64,000 nt of DNA from Lachnospiraceae bacterium (GTDB lineage: Bacteria > Bacillota > Clostridia > Lachnospirales > Lachnospiraceae), in the NCBI GenBank assembly GCA_017521605.1, contig JAFXCD010000004.1:46834-110833 (forward strand), given 5' to 3'. How positions within the stretch are numbered: position 1 is the first letter of the stretch; each line of letters opens with the position of its first letter. The notes beneath the pieces were generated by a model that did not search any database, was not told where the DNA came from, and worked only from the letters and a program-made list of their open reading frames with translations. Shown here piece by piece: positions 45,670 to 54,260 of the stretch. The translations under genes and the position numbers were made by a program.

Positions 45670-47151
45670 TCACCCATATACTTGGCCTTCCTTCAGAATA
45701 TCAGCAATCAACTCTCTCTCATCCATAGGGTACTTTACACCCTTTATTTCCTGATAGTCCTCATGTCCCTTTCCTGCCAAAACTATAATGTCTCCGGCTT
45801 CTCCATTCTTTATGGCATAGGCAATAGCTTCCTTACGCTCACAAATCTCCACATACTTCCCATTGGTTTTTGCCATACCTGTCTTGATATCCTCTATAAT
45901 TTCCTGTGGTTCTTCAAACCTGGGATTATCAGAGGTAATAATAGTCAAATCTGCCAATTTCCCACTAATCTCACCCATTTCATACCGGCGAAGCTTGGAA
46001 CGATTTCCGCCACAACCAAACAGGCATACCAATCTATGGGGATTATACTCCTTCAAAGTACTCAACAGACTCTCCAAACTCATAGCATTATGGGCATAGT
46101 CAATAAGTAAAGTAAATTCATCTGATACTTTTACAAGTTCTATACGTCCCTTTACCTTAGCCTCTAACAAAGCTCTCTTTATGTTTTCCGGACTCACCTT
46201 GAAATGTCTGCATATGGCAATTGCTGACAATGCATTATATACGCTGAAGCGCCCAGGCGTAGCCACTTCCACATGCATATCCACAAGTCCTTTTACATCA
46301 AATTGAACCCCCAACACTCCACCTTTTCGCATAAGCTCTATCTGTTCTGCTTTCAGGTCTGTCGGCTCCTTCATACCAAAACATTCCAGTTCGCAGGTAT
46401 GCCCTTTAATTACCTGCTCCACATATTTATCGTCACTGTTTACAATTCCAACCCGGCACTGTTTAAACAGTAATCCTTTACACCTCATATAATCTTCAAA
46501 GCTTTCATGCTCATTCGGTCCTATATGATCCGGTTCTAAATTGGTAAAGATACCATAATCAAACACAAAGCCCTGGGTACGATGAAGCATAAGTCCTTGG
46601 GAAGAAACCTCCATCACCACTGCATCCAGCCCGGCTTCTACCATCCTTGAAAAGTATTCCTGTAATACATAGGACTCCGGAGTTGTATTATTGGCCGATA
46701 TATGCTCCTTTCCAATAATGGTTTCAATCGTTCCTACCAAACCCACCTTATAGCCTGCATTTTCTAAAATAGATTTTACAAGATATGTCGTGGTAGTTTT
46801 TCCCTTGGTTCCCGTGATTCCAATAATCTTCAGCTTCTCAGCAGGATGCTCAAAATAAGCAGCCGCAATAAAGGCCATGGCATAACGAGTGTCTTTTACC
46901 TGAATAACCGTCACATCCATTCCTTCTAGCTCCGGCATTTTCCTTGATACCACTAATACCTTAGCCTTTTCTGCCACTTGGGCCGCATAATCATGTCCAT
47001 CAAAATTAGCTCCTTTTATGCAAATAAACATACAATCTTCACATACTTTTCTGGAATCATAAATCACCTTGGAAATCTCCACATCTACACTTCCCTGTAA
47101 ACATTTATATTCCAGCTTTTTCAATAAATACTGTAATTTCTTCATGCTCAT
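45670..47151 (-). CDS. murE: UDP-MurNAc-tripeptide synthetase (meso-DAP type)
   Basis: Mur ligase adding the third residue of the stem peptide. The P-loop is ITGTKGKTTTTY near residue 113. The substrate-specificity motif is DNPR (in TSDNPRFEEP), which marks meso-diaminopimelate rather than lysine as the third residue. The ATG at 47151 (MSMKKLQYLL) has AAGGG 5 nt upstream and is preferred to a frame 27 codons longer that overlaps the promoter. It is found outside the division cluster, paired with priA, and has its own promoter. Confidence 0.94.
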   Translation of the reverse strand: MSMKKLQYLLKKLEYKCLQGSVDVEISKVIYDSRKVCEDCMFICIKGANFDGHDYAAQVAEKAKVLVVSRKMPELEGMDVTVIQVKDTRYAMAFIAAAYFEHPAEKLKIIGITGTKGKTTTTYLVKSILENAGYKVGLVGTIETIIGKEHISANNTTPESYVLQEYFSRMVEAGLDAVVMEVSSQGLMLHRTQGFVFDYGIFTNLEPDHIGPNEHESFEDYMRCKGLLFKQCRVGIVNSDDKYVEQVIKGHTCELECFGMKEPTDLKAEQIELMRKGGVLGVQFDVKGLVDMHVEVATPGRFSVYNALSAIAICRHFKVSPENIKRALLEAKVKGRIELVKVSDEFTLLIDYAHNAMSLESLLSTLKEYNPHRLVCLFGCGGNRSKLRRYEMGEISGKLADLTIITSDNPRFEEPQEIIEDIKTGMAKTNGKYVEICERKEAIAYAIKNGEAGDIIVLAGKGHEDYQEIKGVKYPMDERELIADILKEGQVYG

Positions 47152-47189
47152 TCCGTCCCTTCTTTCAGGTACACATTCTCTTACTATAT

Positions 47190-47218
47190 AATATAAATTA
47201 TTCCCTGAAATATGTAAA
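47190..47218 (-). promoter_or_regulatory. SigA-type promoter of murE-priA
   Basis: Minus-strand TTTACA (47213-47218), a 17-bp spacer and TATATT (47190-47195), each one base from consensus, about 40 bp before the murE ATG. Confidence 0.6.
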
Positions 47219-47231
47219 TGAATTTTGCGCA

Positions 47232-47277
47232 AAAATCACAAGAAGGCTTCGATTACTCGAAGCCTTCTCGTGATTTT
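47232..47277 (-). terminator. Strong terminator after recJ
   Basis: A 21-bp stem, nearly perfect (one mismatch), built on GAAGGCTTCGA / TCGAAGCCTTC with a 4-nt loop. A-rich and T-rich ends allow function in both directions. It lies about 110 nt after the recJ stop and just before the murE promoter. Confidence 0.9.
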
Positions 47278-47385
47278 CTTATGAGGGGGGGAGATAGTTT
47301 ATTAACTATCTAAATTCATAATACATGATAATTGTGTCCAAATTGTGTCCAAACTATAAATTTTAAGAAAACATTTTCCGCTTTT

Positions 47386-49158
47386 TTAATAATAGTTTTG
47401 CATTATAAACTGTATATTCTCCCTTCCACGATAGGAGTTAATTCCTGCCTGATAGGTTATGGATATCTGAAATCTTCCTCTTCCGCTAAATAATTCCTCT
47501 GCACTATTTTCACCATATTTATGATTCAGAAAATGACAGAATTCTCCTACATCCCCAAAAAACATGAGCTCTTCCCTCTTTTCTTCCCCATTCTTTAACA
47601 GCAACACCGTAAATCTGGCATAATTTCCGGTGGCACCAATTCTTTTTGCACCTACAAACAATACATCTTTTTGGGCAAATAGGGGCTTGGGATTCCCCAC
47701 TCCAAAGGGTTCTAACTGTTGCAGTTGCTTAGCCAGCTCAAAACCGGCATATTCCAAAGGCATGGGCACATCTATATGAATTACAGGCACAAAATCTTCC
47801 TCCGTTAAAACAGCTGACACATTAATTGCCCTACGAAAAGCTTCCACATCACCCGTTCGTAAGGACAAACCTGCTGCCAGTTTATGGCCACCAAACTTAC
47901 TGAAATGCTCCTTTACCTGTACCATAGCTTCGTACATATGATATGTCTCTATAGAACGACCGGATCCTTTTATTCCTTCTTCACCATCGGTTAAAACAAA
48001 TACCGGATGATGATATTTCTCCCTGATTCTTCCGGCAATAATACCTGCCAGACTTTCATGCACTTGTGGTAAATAAATTACCATAACTTTATCATTATAG
48101 AGTTTTTGTTCCTGAATCAGGCGCTCTGCCTTCTCCACCCCTGATAATGTAAGATTCTTTCGACTGTCATTTAGTTCCTTTAGTTCCGTAGCCGCTACCA
48201 TTGCTTCCGCTTTCGAGTTACTTTGTAATAACTCCAAAGCTCTATGAGCTGTATCCAGACGGCCCGTGGCATTCAGACAAGGACCAATTATAAATCCCAA
48301 ATGATATGCATTTGCTTTTGTCGGATCAATATCATTTACCTCAAATAAGGCTCTTAATCCCCAATTTGAGGTGACTTGTACTTGTTTTAGTCCCTCCTTC
48401 ACCAGAATACGATTTTCATCTTTTAATTCCATAACATCACATATGGTTGCTATGGCTGCAAAAGGTAATAATTCCATCAATAATTGTTCAAGATGCTGAT
48501 AACCACTCTTTTCTCCCACTGCTTTTATTACCTTATAAGCTACCACTGCACCACAAATGTTCTTAAAAGGATAGTTGCATCTTTCCTGCTTGGGATTTAC
48601 AATGGCATCCGCCGGAGGCAATATTTCTTGTCGCTCTCCTCCCTTTTCTTCAAAAGGCACCTCGTGATGATCTGTAATAACAACATGCATCCCAAGATCC
48701 TTGGCCATTTTCACCTGGTCTTTAGCTGCAATACCATTATCACAGGTCACAATACATGTAGCTCCGGCTTCATAAGCCTCCTGTATCAAATGTTCATTCA
48801 AACCATAACCATCCTTCATACGGTGTGGGATTGCCGTGTCTACGTTTGCCCCTAAGCTCTGTAAACCATATGTTAATATGTAAGAAGAACAAATACCGTC
48901 CACATCATAATCACCAATTACCCTTATATGACTTTGCCTATGAATTTCCTTTAACAACAAAGTGGTAGTTTCTTCCATCCCTTTTAAATGCCATGGTGAA
49001 TAACAATCTTCTAAGGTTCCAAAAAGAAACTTTTGTACCTCCTCTTCCTCAATCACATCCCGATTACGGATAATACGTGCTACAACCGGATCTATATTAA
49101 ATTTTCTACTCCACCCTTGAAAATCAGCCTTCTTGGCTGCCACCAACCATTTTTCCAT
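47386..49158 (-). CDS. recJ: Single-stranded-DNA-specific exonuclease RecJ
   Basis: 5'-3' ssDNA exonuclease of the DHH phosphoesterase family used in recombination and repair. Motifs are GDYDVDGICSS near residue 81, VTCDNGI and ITDHHEVP near 150, and the DHHA1 motif SGRSIETYHM with GGHKLAAGLS near 400-425. Length 590 is that of the core RecJ type and lacks the C-terminal extension of bacilli. It lies downstream of yqeK and upstream of a strong terminator. Confidence 0.96.
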   Translation of the reverse strand: MEKWLVAAKKADFQGWSRKFNIDPVVARIIRNRDVIEEEEVQKFLFGTLEDCYSPWHLKGMEETTTLLLKEIHRQSHIRVIGDYDVDGICSSYILTYGLQSLGANVDTAIPHRMKDGYGLNEHLIQEAYEAGATCIVTCDNGIAAKDQVKMAKDLGMHVVITDHHEVPFEEKGGERQEILPPADAIVNPKQERCNYPFKNICGAVVAYKVIKAVGEKSGYQHLEQLLMELLPFAAIATICDVMELKDENRILVKEGLKQVQVTSNWGLRALFEVNDIDPTKANAYHLGFIIGPCLNATGRLDTAHRALELLQSNSKAEAMVAATELKELNDSRKNLTLSGVEKAERLIQEQKLYNDKVMVIYLPQVHESLAGIIAGRIREKYHHPVFVLTDGEEGIKGSGRSIETYHMYEAMVQVKEHFSKFGGHKLAAGLSLRTGDVEAFRRAINVSAVLTEEDFVPVIHIDVPMPLEYAGFELAKQLQQLEPFGVGNPKPLFAQKDVLFVGAKRIGATGNYARFTVLLLKNGEEKREELMFFGDVGEFCHFLNHKYGENSAEELFSGRGRFQISITYQAGINSYRGRENIQFIMQNYY

Positions 49159-49188
49159 AAATTCCTTTCACTCTGTGAATGAACCTTT

Positions 49189-49668
49189 CTACACACCCAA
49201 TTCCTTCATAAGCTTCTGTATTCGTTCTTTCTCAAAGAAATAATTCTCTGTAGGGTTTCTAAAAAAGTGTTGCATTTCATCTGCATCCTTCAAGACTTCA
49301 CAAAAAGCATTTCCAATTTCCTGTTTTCTGCTATGATTATAAATTGCATCACAAACTATTTTTATATCTTCCACTTCAAAGACTTTGCCTTTTTCCAAAA
49401 TGGCTCGGGCATACTTTGCCGACTTTTCTGCGTGATAAGCCTCGTCATTCAATACATATTTACTATAATCATGAAGCATACCTGCTATCTCTGCCAACTC
49501 CGCAAATTCTCTGCCGAACCCTCTTTTCATGGCTAAAAAGGCTGCCGCCTGTCCTACTCCATATAAGTGAACATAGGCACACCTTTTTAATTCTTCATCT
49601 TCTATTTTCTTTAACTCTTCGTCCAAAATACTTCTAACAATATCTATCTTAGTATACTGTCTATCCAT
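49189..49668 (-). CDS. yqeK: YqeK-like HD-domain phosphohydrolase
   Basis: HD-superfamily hydrolase; YqeK proteins hydrolyse Ap4A symmetrically. The ATG at 49668 has AGAGG 7 nt upstream; a frame 39 codons longer runs into secDF and is rejected. The HD motif is AGMLHDYSKY near residue 60, with an upstream H in YVHLYGVG and a downstream YNHSRKQ and KDADEMQ that complete the metal site. Length 159 is slightly short for the family. It is placed between secDF and recJ, not beside nadD as in bacilli, so the assignment is at family level. Confidence 0.75.
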   Translation of the reverse strand: MDRQYTKIDIVRSILDEELKKIEDEELKRCAYVHLYGVGQAAAFLAMKRGFGREFAELAEIAGMLHDYSKYVLNDEAYHAEKSAKYARAILEKGKVFEVEDIKIVCDAIYNHSRKQEIGNAFCEVLKDADEMQHFFRNPTENYFFEKERIQKLMKELGV

Positions 49669-49689
49669 AAATATACCTCTTTCAAAATA

Positions 49690-49710
49690 GGCTGCCGCAA
49701 AGCGACAGCC
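49690..49710 (-). terminator. Weak terminator after secDF
   Basis: A 9-bp stem GGCTGTCGC / GCGGCAGCC (one mismatch) with a 3-nt loop, followed on the minus strand by TATTTTG. It lies 20 nt after the secDF stop and would cause partial termination before yqeK. Confidence 0.6.
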
Positions 49711-49729
49711 CTCTAAACTAACTAATACA

Positions 49730-52003
49730 TTAATCCTCATCCGGTCTGGGCGGGAACTTTTCACGTAGCACATACCACAATGCACCTGCTATACAAATGG
49801 ATGAATAAGTACCACAAAGAATACCAACCATCAATGGTAATGCAAATTCACGAATACTGGTAACACCTAAAACATATAATGCCGCAACCATAATAAAGGT
49901 AGTCAATGATGTAAAAATGCTTCTGGAAAGTGTCTGAGTAATACTCTTATTTACCACTTCTTTCAAAGTCTCTTTTCTGGTCATTACTGCCATATTTTCA
50001 CGCACACGATCGAAAATAACAATAGTCGCATTAATAGAGTAACCTACTATGGTCAACATACAAGCAATAAAGGTATTACTTACAGAAACTCTTGCCACCG
50101 CATAAAATGCAAGTACAATCAACACATCATGCATTAGTGCTACCACACTACTGATACCGAAACGAATATCACTGAAACGGATACGAATATAAATCAGCAT
50201 ACAAATAATTGCAACTACCACAGCTATAATAGTATCCGATTTCATTTCACTACTAATGGTAGAACTAATGGTTTCTGATGTAATCATCGACTGGGGAACA
50301 TTGAATTTTTCCATGAACATTTGATCCAATGCTTCTCTCTGTTCCATATTCAGGCTGGATGACTTAAATATAATTTCGCTGGAATTCTGTACTGTCTGAA
50401 TCTGTACTGCACTCTTAGTAATATCCTCCACAAAAGGAACTACATCACGAGTAACTTCTTCCAAAGTCATTTCTTTCTCAAAGGTAACGGTTGTAGCTGT
50501 ACCTCCCTTAAATTCCAAACTAAAGTTTAACATATCTCCGGTATTAACTTTATATATGCCCATTACTACAAATCCGACAATCACTAAAGCTGTTGAAACA
50601 CTGAAAAACCACTTTTTCTGACCCAAGAAGTCAATACTCTTACGTGCTTTCGCTACACCATACCATTTTTCATCCCTGAAACCAATACCATAAAATGCGT
50701 ATAATACCATTTTCGTAATAAACAAAGCTGTAAACATGGACAAGCCGATACCTAAAGCCAGAGTCTGTGCAAATCCAACCACAGTACCGGGACCTAATAT
50801 CCACAATACTGCTGCCGCAATCAATGTAGTTATATTACCATCAATAATTGCAGATAACGCCTTATCAAAACCGGTCTTTAAAGCAGTCCTTACACTGATT
50901 CCAACCGCAATTTCCTCACGAATACGTGCAAAAATAATTACGTTAGCATCCACTGCCATACCAATGGAAAGAATAATACCCGCAATACCTGAAAGAGTTA
51001 ATGTGAGTTCAAATCCGTTTAACAATAGTACTACCAGGGCCACATAAAGTCCCAAAGCAATCACAGAAGCCACACCGGAAATAAAATATACTGCAATCAT
51101 AAACAATACTACAATAATAAATCCAATCATTCCGGCATTTATGCTGGTACTAATAGCTTCCACACCTAACTGTGCACCTACCACCTTGGAATGTAACTCT
51201 TCCAGTTCCAGTTTCAAACCACCAATACGAATGGTAGAAGCAATCTTCTCTGCCTCCTCAAAATCAGTTTGCCCTTCAATAATAGCTGTACCCTGCGTAA
51301 TCTCAGCATTTACTACAGGAACACTTACAAAATTTCCATCATAATAAATTGCAAGTGTTCTCTTATTAATACCACCATTATAAGCTTCTCTGGTGGCCTG
51401 TGCAAACTTCTTGGATCCTTCTTCGGTCATGGTCAGCTCTACCGCAATCTTCTGATTCTGCATTTGATCCAGATAGCTGACTGCCTGTGCATCAGCAATA
51501 TCTGTACCAACCAGCTTAATAGAACCATCTGCCTCTAATTCATCAAGACTCTTATTCAACACATAGTCAAACACAGGATTGCCTGCAGCGTCCGTGCTCA
51601 TAGTCTGTGAATAATTGGGAGTTCCGTCTGCACCCACTTCAGCTATAAAATACAAAGTACCCGGTCTTCCCAGCTCCTGTAAAATCTGATTAGCATCTGA
51701 CACACCGGGAATCTCAATATTAATACGATCTGCACCTTCCTGATATACAATCGCTTCTGTACTATATTTTTCTACACGCTTCTGAAGCTTCGCAATAGTA
51801 TCACTCATATCTGTAGCATCAGGTTCTTCATCTCCTACAACCTGATAAGTAATGCTGACACCACCTGCCAGATCCAGTCCCAGATTAATATCTGAAGCAC
51901 TTCCTTTACCCTTACCATCAATACCCCAAATATCTATATATCCAATCCCCAACAATGCAACCAGCATAACAATCAAGATTAATATTGCTCTACTCTTTTT
52001 CAT
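49730..52003 (-). CDS. secDF: SecDF protein translocase subunit (fused)
   Basis: Proton-driven accessory component of the Sec translocon. SecD and SecF are fused in one 757-residue chain. SecD half (1-430): membrane segment 1, GLDLAGGVSITYQV, periplasmic domain with GVSDANQILQELGRPGTLYF-type residues, then five transmembrane segments including ANVIIFARIREE. SecF half (460-757): FSLEFKGGT-type sequence, RFSDIRFGISS and DRVRENMA with NKSITQTLSRS. Fusion is common in Firmicutes. It follows scfB by 15 bp, the conserved scfA-scfB-secDF order of clostridia. Confidence 0.96.
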   Translation of the reverse strand: MKKSRAILILIVMLVALLGIGYIDIWGIDGKGKGSASDINLGLDLAGGVSITYQVVGDEEPDATDMSDTIAKLQKRVEKYSTEAIVYQEGADRINIEIPGVSDANQILQELGRPGTLYFIAEVGADGTPNYSQTMSTDAAGNPVFDYVLNKSLDELEADGSIKLVGTDIADAQAVSYLDQMQNQKIAVELTMTEEGSKKFAQATREAYNGGINKRTLAIYYDGNFVSVPVVNAEITQGTAIIEGQTDFEEAEKIASTIRIGGLKLELEELHSKVVGAQLGVEAISTSINAGMIGFIIVVLFMIAVYFISGVASVIALGLYVALVVLLLNGFELTLTLSGIAGIILSIGMAVDANVIIFARIREEIAVGISVRTALKTGFDKALSAIIDGNITTLIAAAVLWILGPGTVVGFAQTLALGIGLSMFTALFITKMVLYAFYGIGFRDEKWYGVAKARKSIDFLGQKKWFFSVSTALVIVGFVVMGIYKVNTGDMLNFSLEFKGGTATTVTFEKEMTLEEVTRDVVPFVEDITKSAVQIQTVQNSSEIIFKSSSLNMEQREALDQMFMEKFNVPQSMITSETISSTISSEMKSDTIIAVVVAIICMLIYIRIRFSDIRFGISSVVALMHDVLIVLAFYAVARVSVSNTFIACMLTIVGYSINATIVIFDRVRENMAVMTRKETLKEVVNKSITQTLSRSIFTSLTTFIMVAALYVLGVTSIREFALPLMVGILCGTYSSICIAGALWYVLREKFPPRPDED

Positions 52004-52018
52004 TACTGCCTCTCTTTC

Positions 52019-53401
52019 TTACATCATCTGTGCTGCTTTTATCATAATCGCACATTCCACACGTTTTCTTTGCAATTCGCATCCAACATCATAAGTACCA
52101 TTAATGAAACCTGTGAAATTATATGCATTAGCCGCACAACCACCACTACAGTAAAACTTTGCAAAACACTTTTTACATGCATCCTTTGCATATACATTAC
52201 AACATTTAAACTCATTCATAATATCTTTGTTGGTAATGCCTTCCTCTACATTTCCCATCAGAAATTTTTCCTGTCCTACAAATTGATGACAGGGATAGAA
52301 ATCTCCCCAGGGCGTAACTGCCAGATACTCTGTTCCCGAGCCACAACCGGATAAACGTTTTGCCACACAAGGACCACCTTGCAAATCTATCATAAAATGG
52401 AAGAAATTAAATTTCTGTCCTTTTTCGCTTCGTTCCAAAATCCCTTTCGCCAAACGGTCATACTCTTCCTTCAGGAATGGCAAATCCTCTTCACGGATAG
52501 CATAATCCTCTTCCGGCGGTGCCACTACCGGCTCCACAGAAATCTGCTCAAATCCCAAATCTGCCAAATGCAGAACATCCTGTGAAAAATCCAGATTATT
52601 ATGAGTAAATGTACCTCTTACATAATAATTCATCTGGTCACGGCTTTCTGCCACCTTCTGGAACTTAGGTACAATCATATCATAACTTCCCTGACCACCA
52701 CGGAAGGGTCGCATCTTATCATGTACTTCCTTACGCCCGTCAATACTAAGAACGATATTTGCCATTTCTTTATTGGCAAATTCCAACACCTCATCATTTA
52801 AAAGCACACCATTAGTTGTCAATGTAAAACGGAACTTTTTATTATGAGGCTCCTCCAGACTTCTGCCGTATGCAACCAGATCCTTTACCACCTGCCAGTT
52901 CATAAGCGGTTCTCCGCCAAAAAAGTCCACTTCCAGATTTATACGGTTTCCTGAATTCGCCACCAAAAAATCTAAAGCCTTCTTTCCTACCTCAAAACTC
53001 ATCAGTGCTCTGCGTCCATGATACTCTCCTTCTTCTGCAAAACAATACTGACAAGCCAGATTACAGTCATGAGCAATATGCAGGCATAATGCCTTTACTA
53101 CAGTTTCTCTATTCTTAAAATCAAAGATATAATTTTCATAAATATCCGGCATAAACAGCTGTCCCATCTTTTCCAGCTCTAACACCTCATCCACTGCTTC
53201 TGTAATCTCTGCTTCCGGATAAGGTAAATCAGCCAGATTCAGGACGGCTGCTTTAATCGTATCTGCTTCTTTAATACCTTCGCTTATTAAGGGTTCTACC
53301 AGTGGAATCATATCATAAACAATATCATCCACCACATGTACCGAGCCACTGTTTACATCCATTACAATGTTGAACCCATTATTTTTATATTGATGTATCA
53401 C
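52019..53401 (-). CDS. scfB: SCIFF peptide maturase, radical SAM
   Basis: Radical-SAM enzyme with a SPASM/twitch-type C-terminus that installs thioether links in the SCIFF precursor. The N-terminal peptide-recognition domain covers about 1-95. The radical-SAM cluster motif CNLACQYC is near residue 114, followed by FFGGEPLMNW and TTNGVLL. C-terminal auxiliary cluster cysteines appear in SGCGSG, FYPCH, CCNVYAKDACKKC and YCSGGCAAN. Length 460 fits the family. It lies downstream of the precursor gene scfA, with a hairpin between. The final product and function of SCIFF peptides are not established. Confidence 0.95.
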   Translation of the reverse strand: MIHQYKNNGFNIVMDVNSGSVHVVDDIVYDMIPLVEPLISEGIKEADTIKAAVLNLADLPYPEAEITEAVDEVLELEKMGQLFMPDIYENYIFDFKNRETVVKALCLHIAHDCNLACQYCFAEEGEYHGRRALMSFEVGKKALDFLVANSGNRINLEVDFFGGEPLMNWQVVKDLVAYGRSLEEPHNKKFRFTLTTNGVLLNDEVLEFANKEMANIVLSIDGRKEVHDKMRPFRGGQGSYDMIVPKFQKVAESRDQMNYYVRGTFTHNNLDFSQDVLHLADLGFEQISVEPVVAPPEEDYAIREEDLPFLKEEYDRLAKGILERSEKGQKFNFFHFMIDLQGGPCVAKRLSGCGSGTEYLAVTPWGDFYPCHQFVGQEKFLMGNVEEGITNKDIMNEFKCCNVYAKDACKKCFAKFYCSGGCAANAYNFTGFINGTYDVGCELQRKRVECAIMIKAAQMM

Positions 53402-53439
53402 AATTATTACCTAATACCTTTCCATTCCTTAAACGTATA

Positions 53440-53468
53440 GTAAGCAGCGATGTAAAATCGCTGCTTAC
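53440..53468 (-). terminator. Attenuating hairpin between scfA and scfB
   Basis: Perfect 11-bp stem GTAAGCAGCGA / TCGCTGCTTAC with a 7-nt loop, not followed by a real T-run. It lies 19 nt after scfA. It probably stabilises the scfA mRNA or lets only part of the transcription reach scfB, giving more precursor than enzyme. Confidence 0.6.
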
Positions 53469-53487
53469 ATAGTTAGTACTATTTCGA

Positions 53488-53631
53488 CTATTTAATCTTT
53501 TCGCAACTCTGATTACCAACAGTACAAGAAGTCTTGCATGCAGACTGGCATGATGTCTGGCACTCACCACAGCCGCCCTTCTTCATAGATTCTTTTAAAT
53601 CTCTTGTTGTTAATGTTTTAATGTGCTTCAT
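53488..53631 (-). CDS. scfA: SCIFF ribosomally synthesised peptide precursor
   Basis: A 47-residue precursor of the SCIFF (six cysteines in forty-five residues) family. The leader MKHIKTLTTRDLKESMKKGG is typical of the family. The six cysteines are at positions 21, 24, 28, 32, 36 and 43, arranged as GGCGECQTSCQTSCKTSC and NQSCEKIK. Thioether crosslinks between cysteine and threonine residues are made by ScfB. A perfect AAGGAGG lies 7 nt before the ATG and a promoter about 50 bp upstream. A longer out-of-frame reading on the same strand is spurious. Confidence 0.95.
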   Translation of the reverse strand: MKHIKTLTTRDLKESMKKGGCGECQTSCQSACKTSCTVGNQSCEKIK

Positions 53632-53680
53632 TTTGTAGCCTCCTTAGATTCTTCACTTACATAATTACAAGAATAGTTGA

Positions 53681-53709
53681 ATTATAACACAAGTCTTTCA
53701 TTTTTGAAA
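53681..53709 (-). promoter_or_regulatory. Extended -10 promoter of scfA
   Basis: Minus-strand TGT-TATAAT (TATAAT at 53681-53686), with a weak TTTCAA -35 (53704-53709) at 17 bp. The extended -10 compensates for the poor -35. Confidence 0.65.
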
Positions 53710-53744
53710 GCTTTTTTTCATTATTCTTCAAAATTTCCTATTAA

Positions 53745-54128
53745 TTAACTTAACATCCCTCCCAGCATACCACCTCCTATGCATAAAATCAAGGTGGTAA
53801 ACAAAGAATCACTCACAGTACCAATGGAAGAATTCACTACAATGGAAAGCAACAATAATACAACAAAATAAGCAATCCCCATAAGTAATCCCCATAAGAA
53901 TCGTTTCTGTTTCATTTGCCTGCCAGCCAGATTTCCTGCCATAAAACAGGTAAATACATATGTAAGTATGATGCCTGTACTAATTACACTTTTAGATAAT
54001 TGAAACTTGTACAATAGTAGTGCCAGTACCAACAATATAATTGCTGTCAACACAAATGCACTCATCAGAATAACCATCAAATTAGTCCAGGGAATACTTC
54101 CCTCCTGCTTACGTAACTCTTTTTTCAT
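53745..54128 (-). CDS. TIGR04086 family membrane protein
   Basis: A 127-residue integral membrane protein with four transmembrane segments (about 20-40, 48-68, 78-98, 107-127) and a short basic loop RQMKQKRF. It fits the TIGR04086/YrzE family of small membrane proteins of unknown function, which commonly stands next to scfA-scfB-secDF in clostridia. It ends 35 bp before the scfA promoter. No catalytic residues are evident. Confidence 0.8.
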   Translation of the reverse strand: MKKELRKQEGSIPWTNLMVILMSAFVLTAIILLVLALLLYKFQLSKSVISTGIILTYVFTCFMAGNLAGRQMKQKRFLWGLLMGIAYFVVLLLLSIVVNSSIGTVSDSLFTTLILCIGGGMLGGMLS

Positions 54129-54193
54129 TTCCTACTCCTTCTCTAATAATACTATAAAACTTTATTAAAATATATTCACTACCAGCTCGCAAC

Positions 54194-54223
54194 TTGACAA
54201 TATCACACTATTTATTGTATGAT
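54194..54223 (+). promoter_or_regulatory. SigA-type promoter of the CNNM/CBS gene
   Basis: Perfect TTGACA (54194-54199), an 18-bp spacer and TATGAT (54218-54223), about 38 bp upstream of the ATG at 54261. Confidence 0.7.
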
Positions 54224-54260
54224 TCATATTAAAATATATTAAAAGGAGTGATTTTTTATC

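Noticed and set aside
45364-46110. A 248-codon open frame on the plus strand
   Set aside because: It is antisense to the strongly supported priA and murE genes, spans their junction, and has no ribosome binding site.
47329-47353. Direct repeat of AATTGTGTCCA, recalling the ends of some integrase genes
   Set aside because: Only two copies and no integrase remnant or second attachment site is visible; probably chance in a 3' gap.
53385-53570. A 61-codon minus-strand frame overlapping the SCIFF gene
   Set aside because: It is out of frame with scfA, which has a perfect ribosome binding site and the diagnostic six-cysteine pattern.
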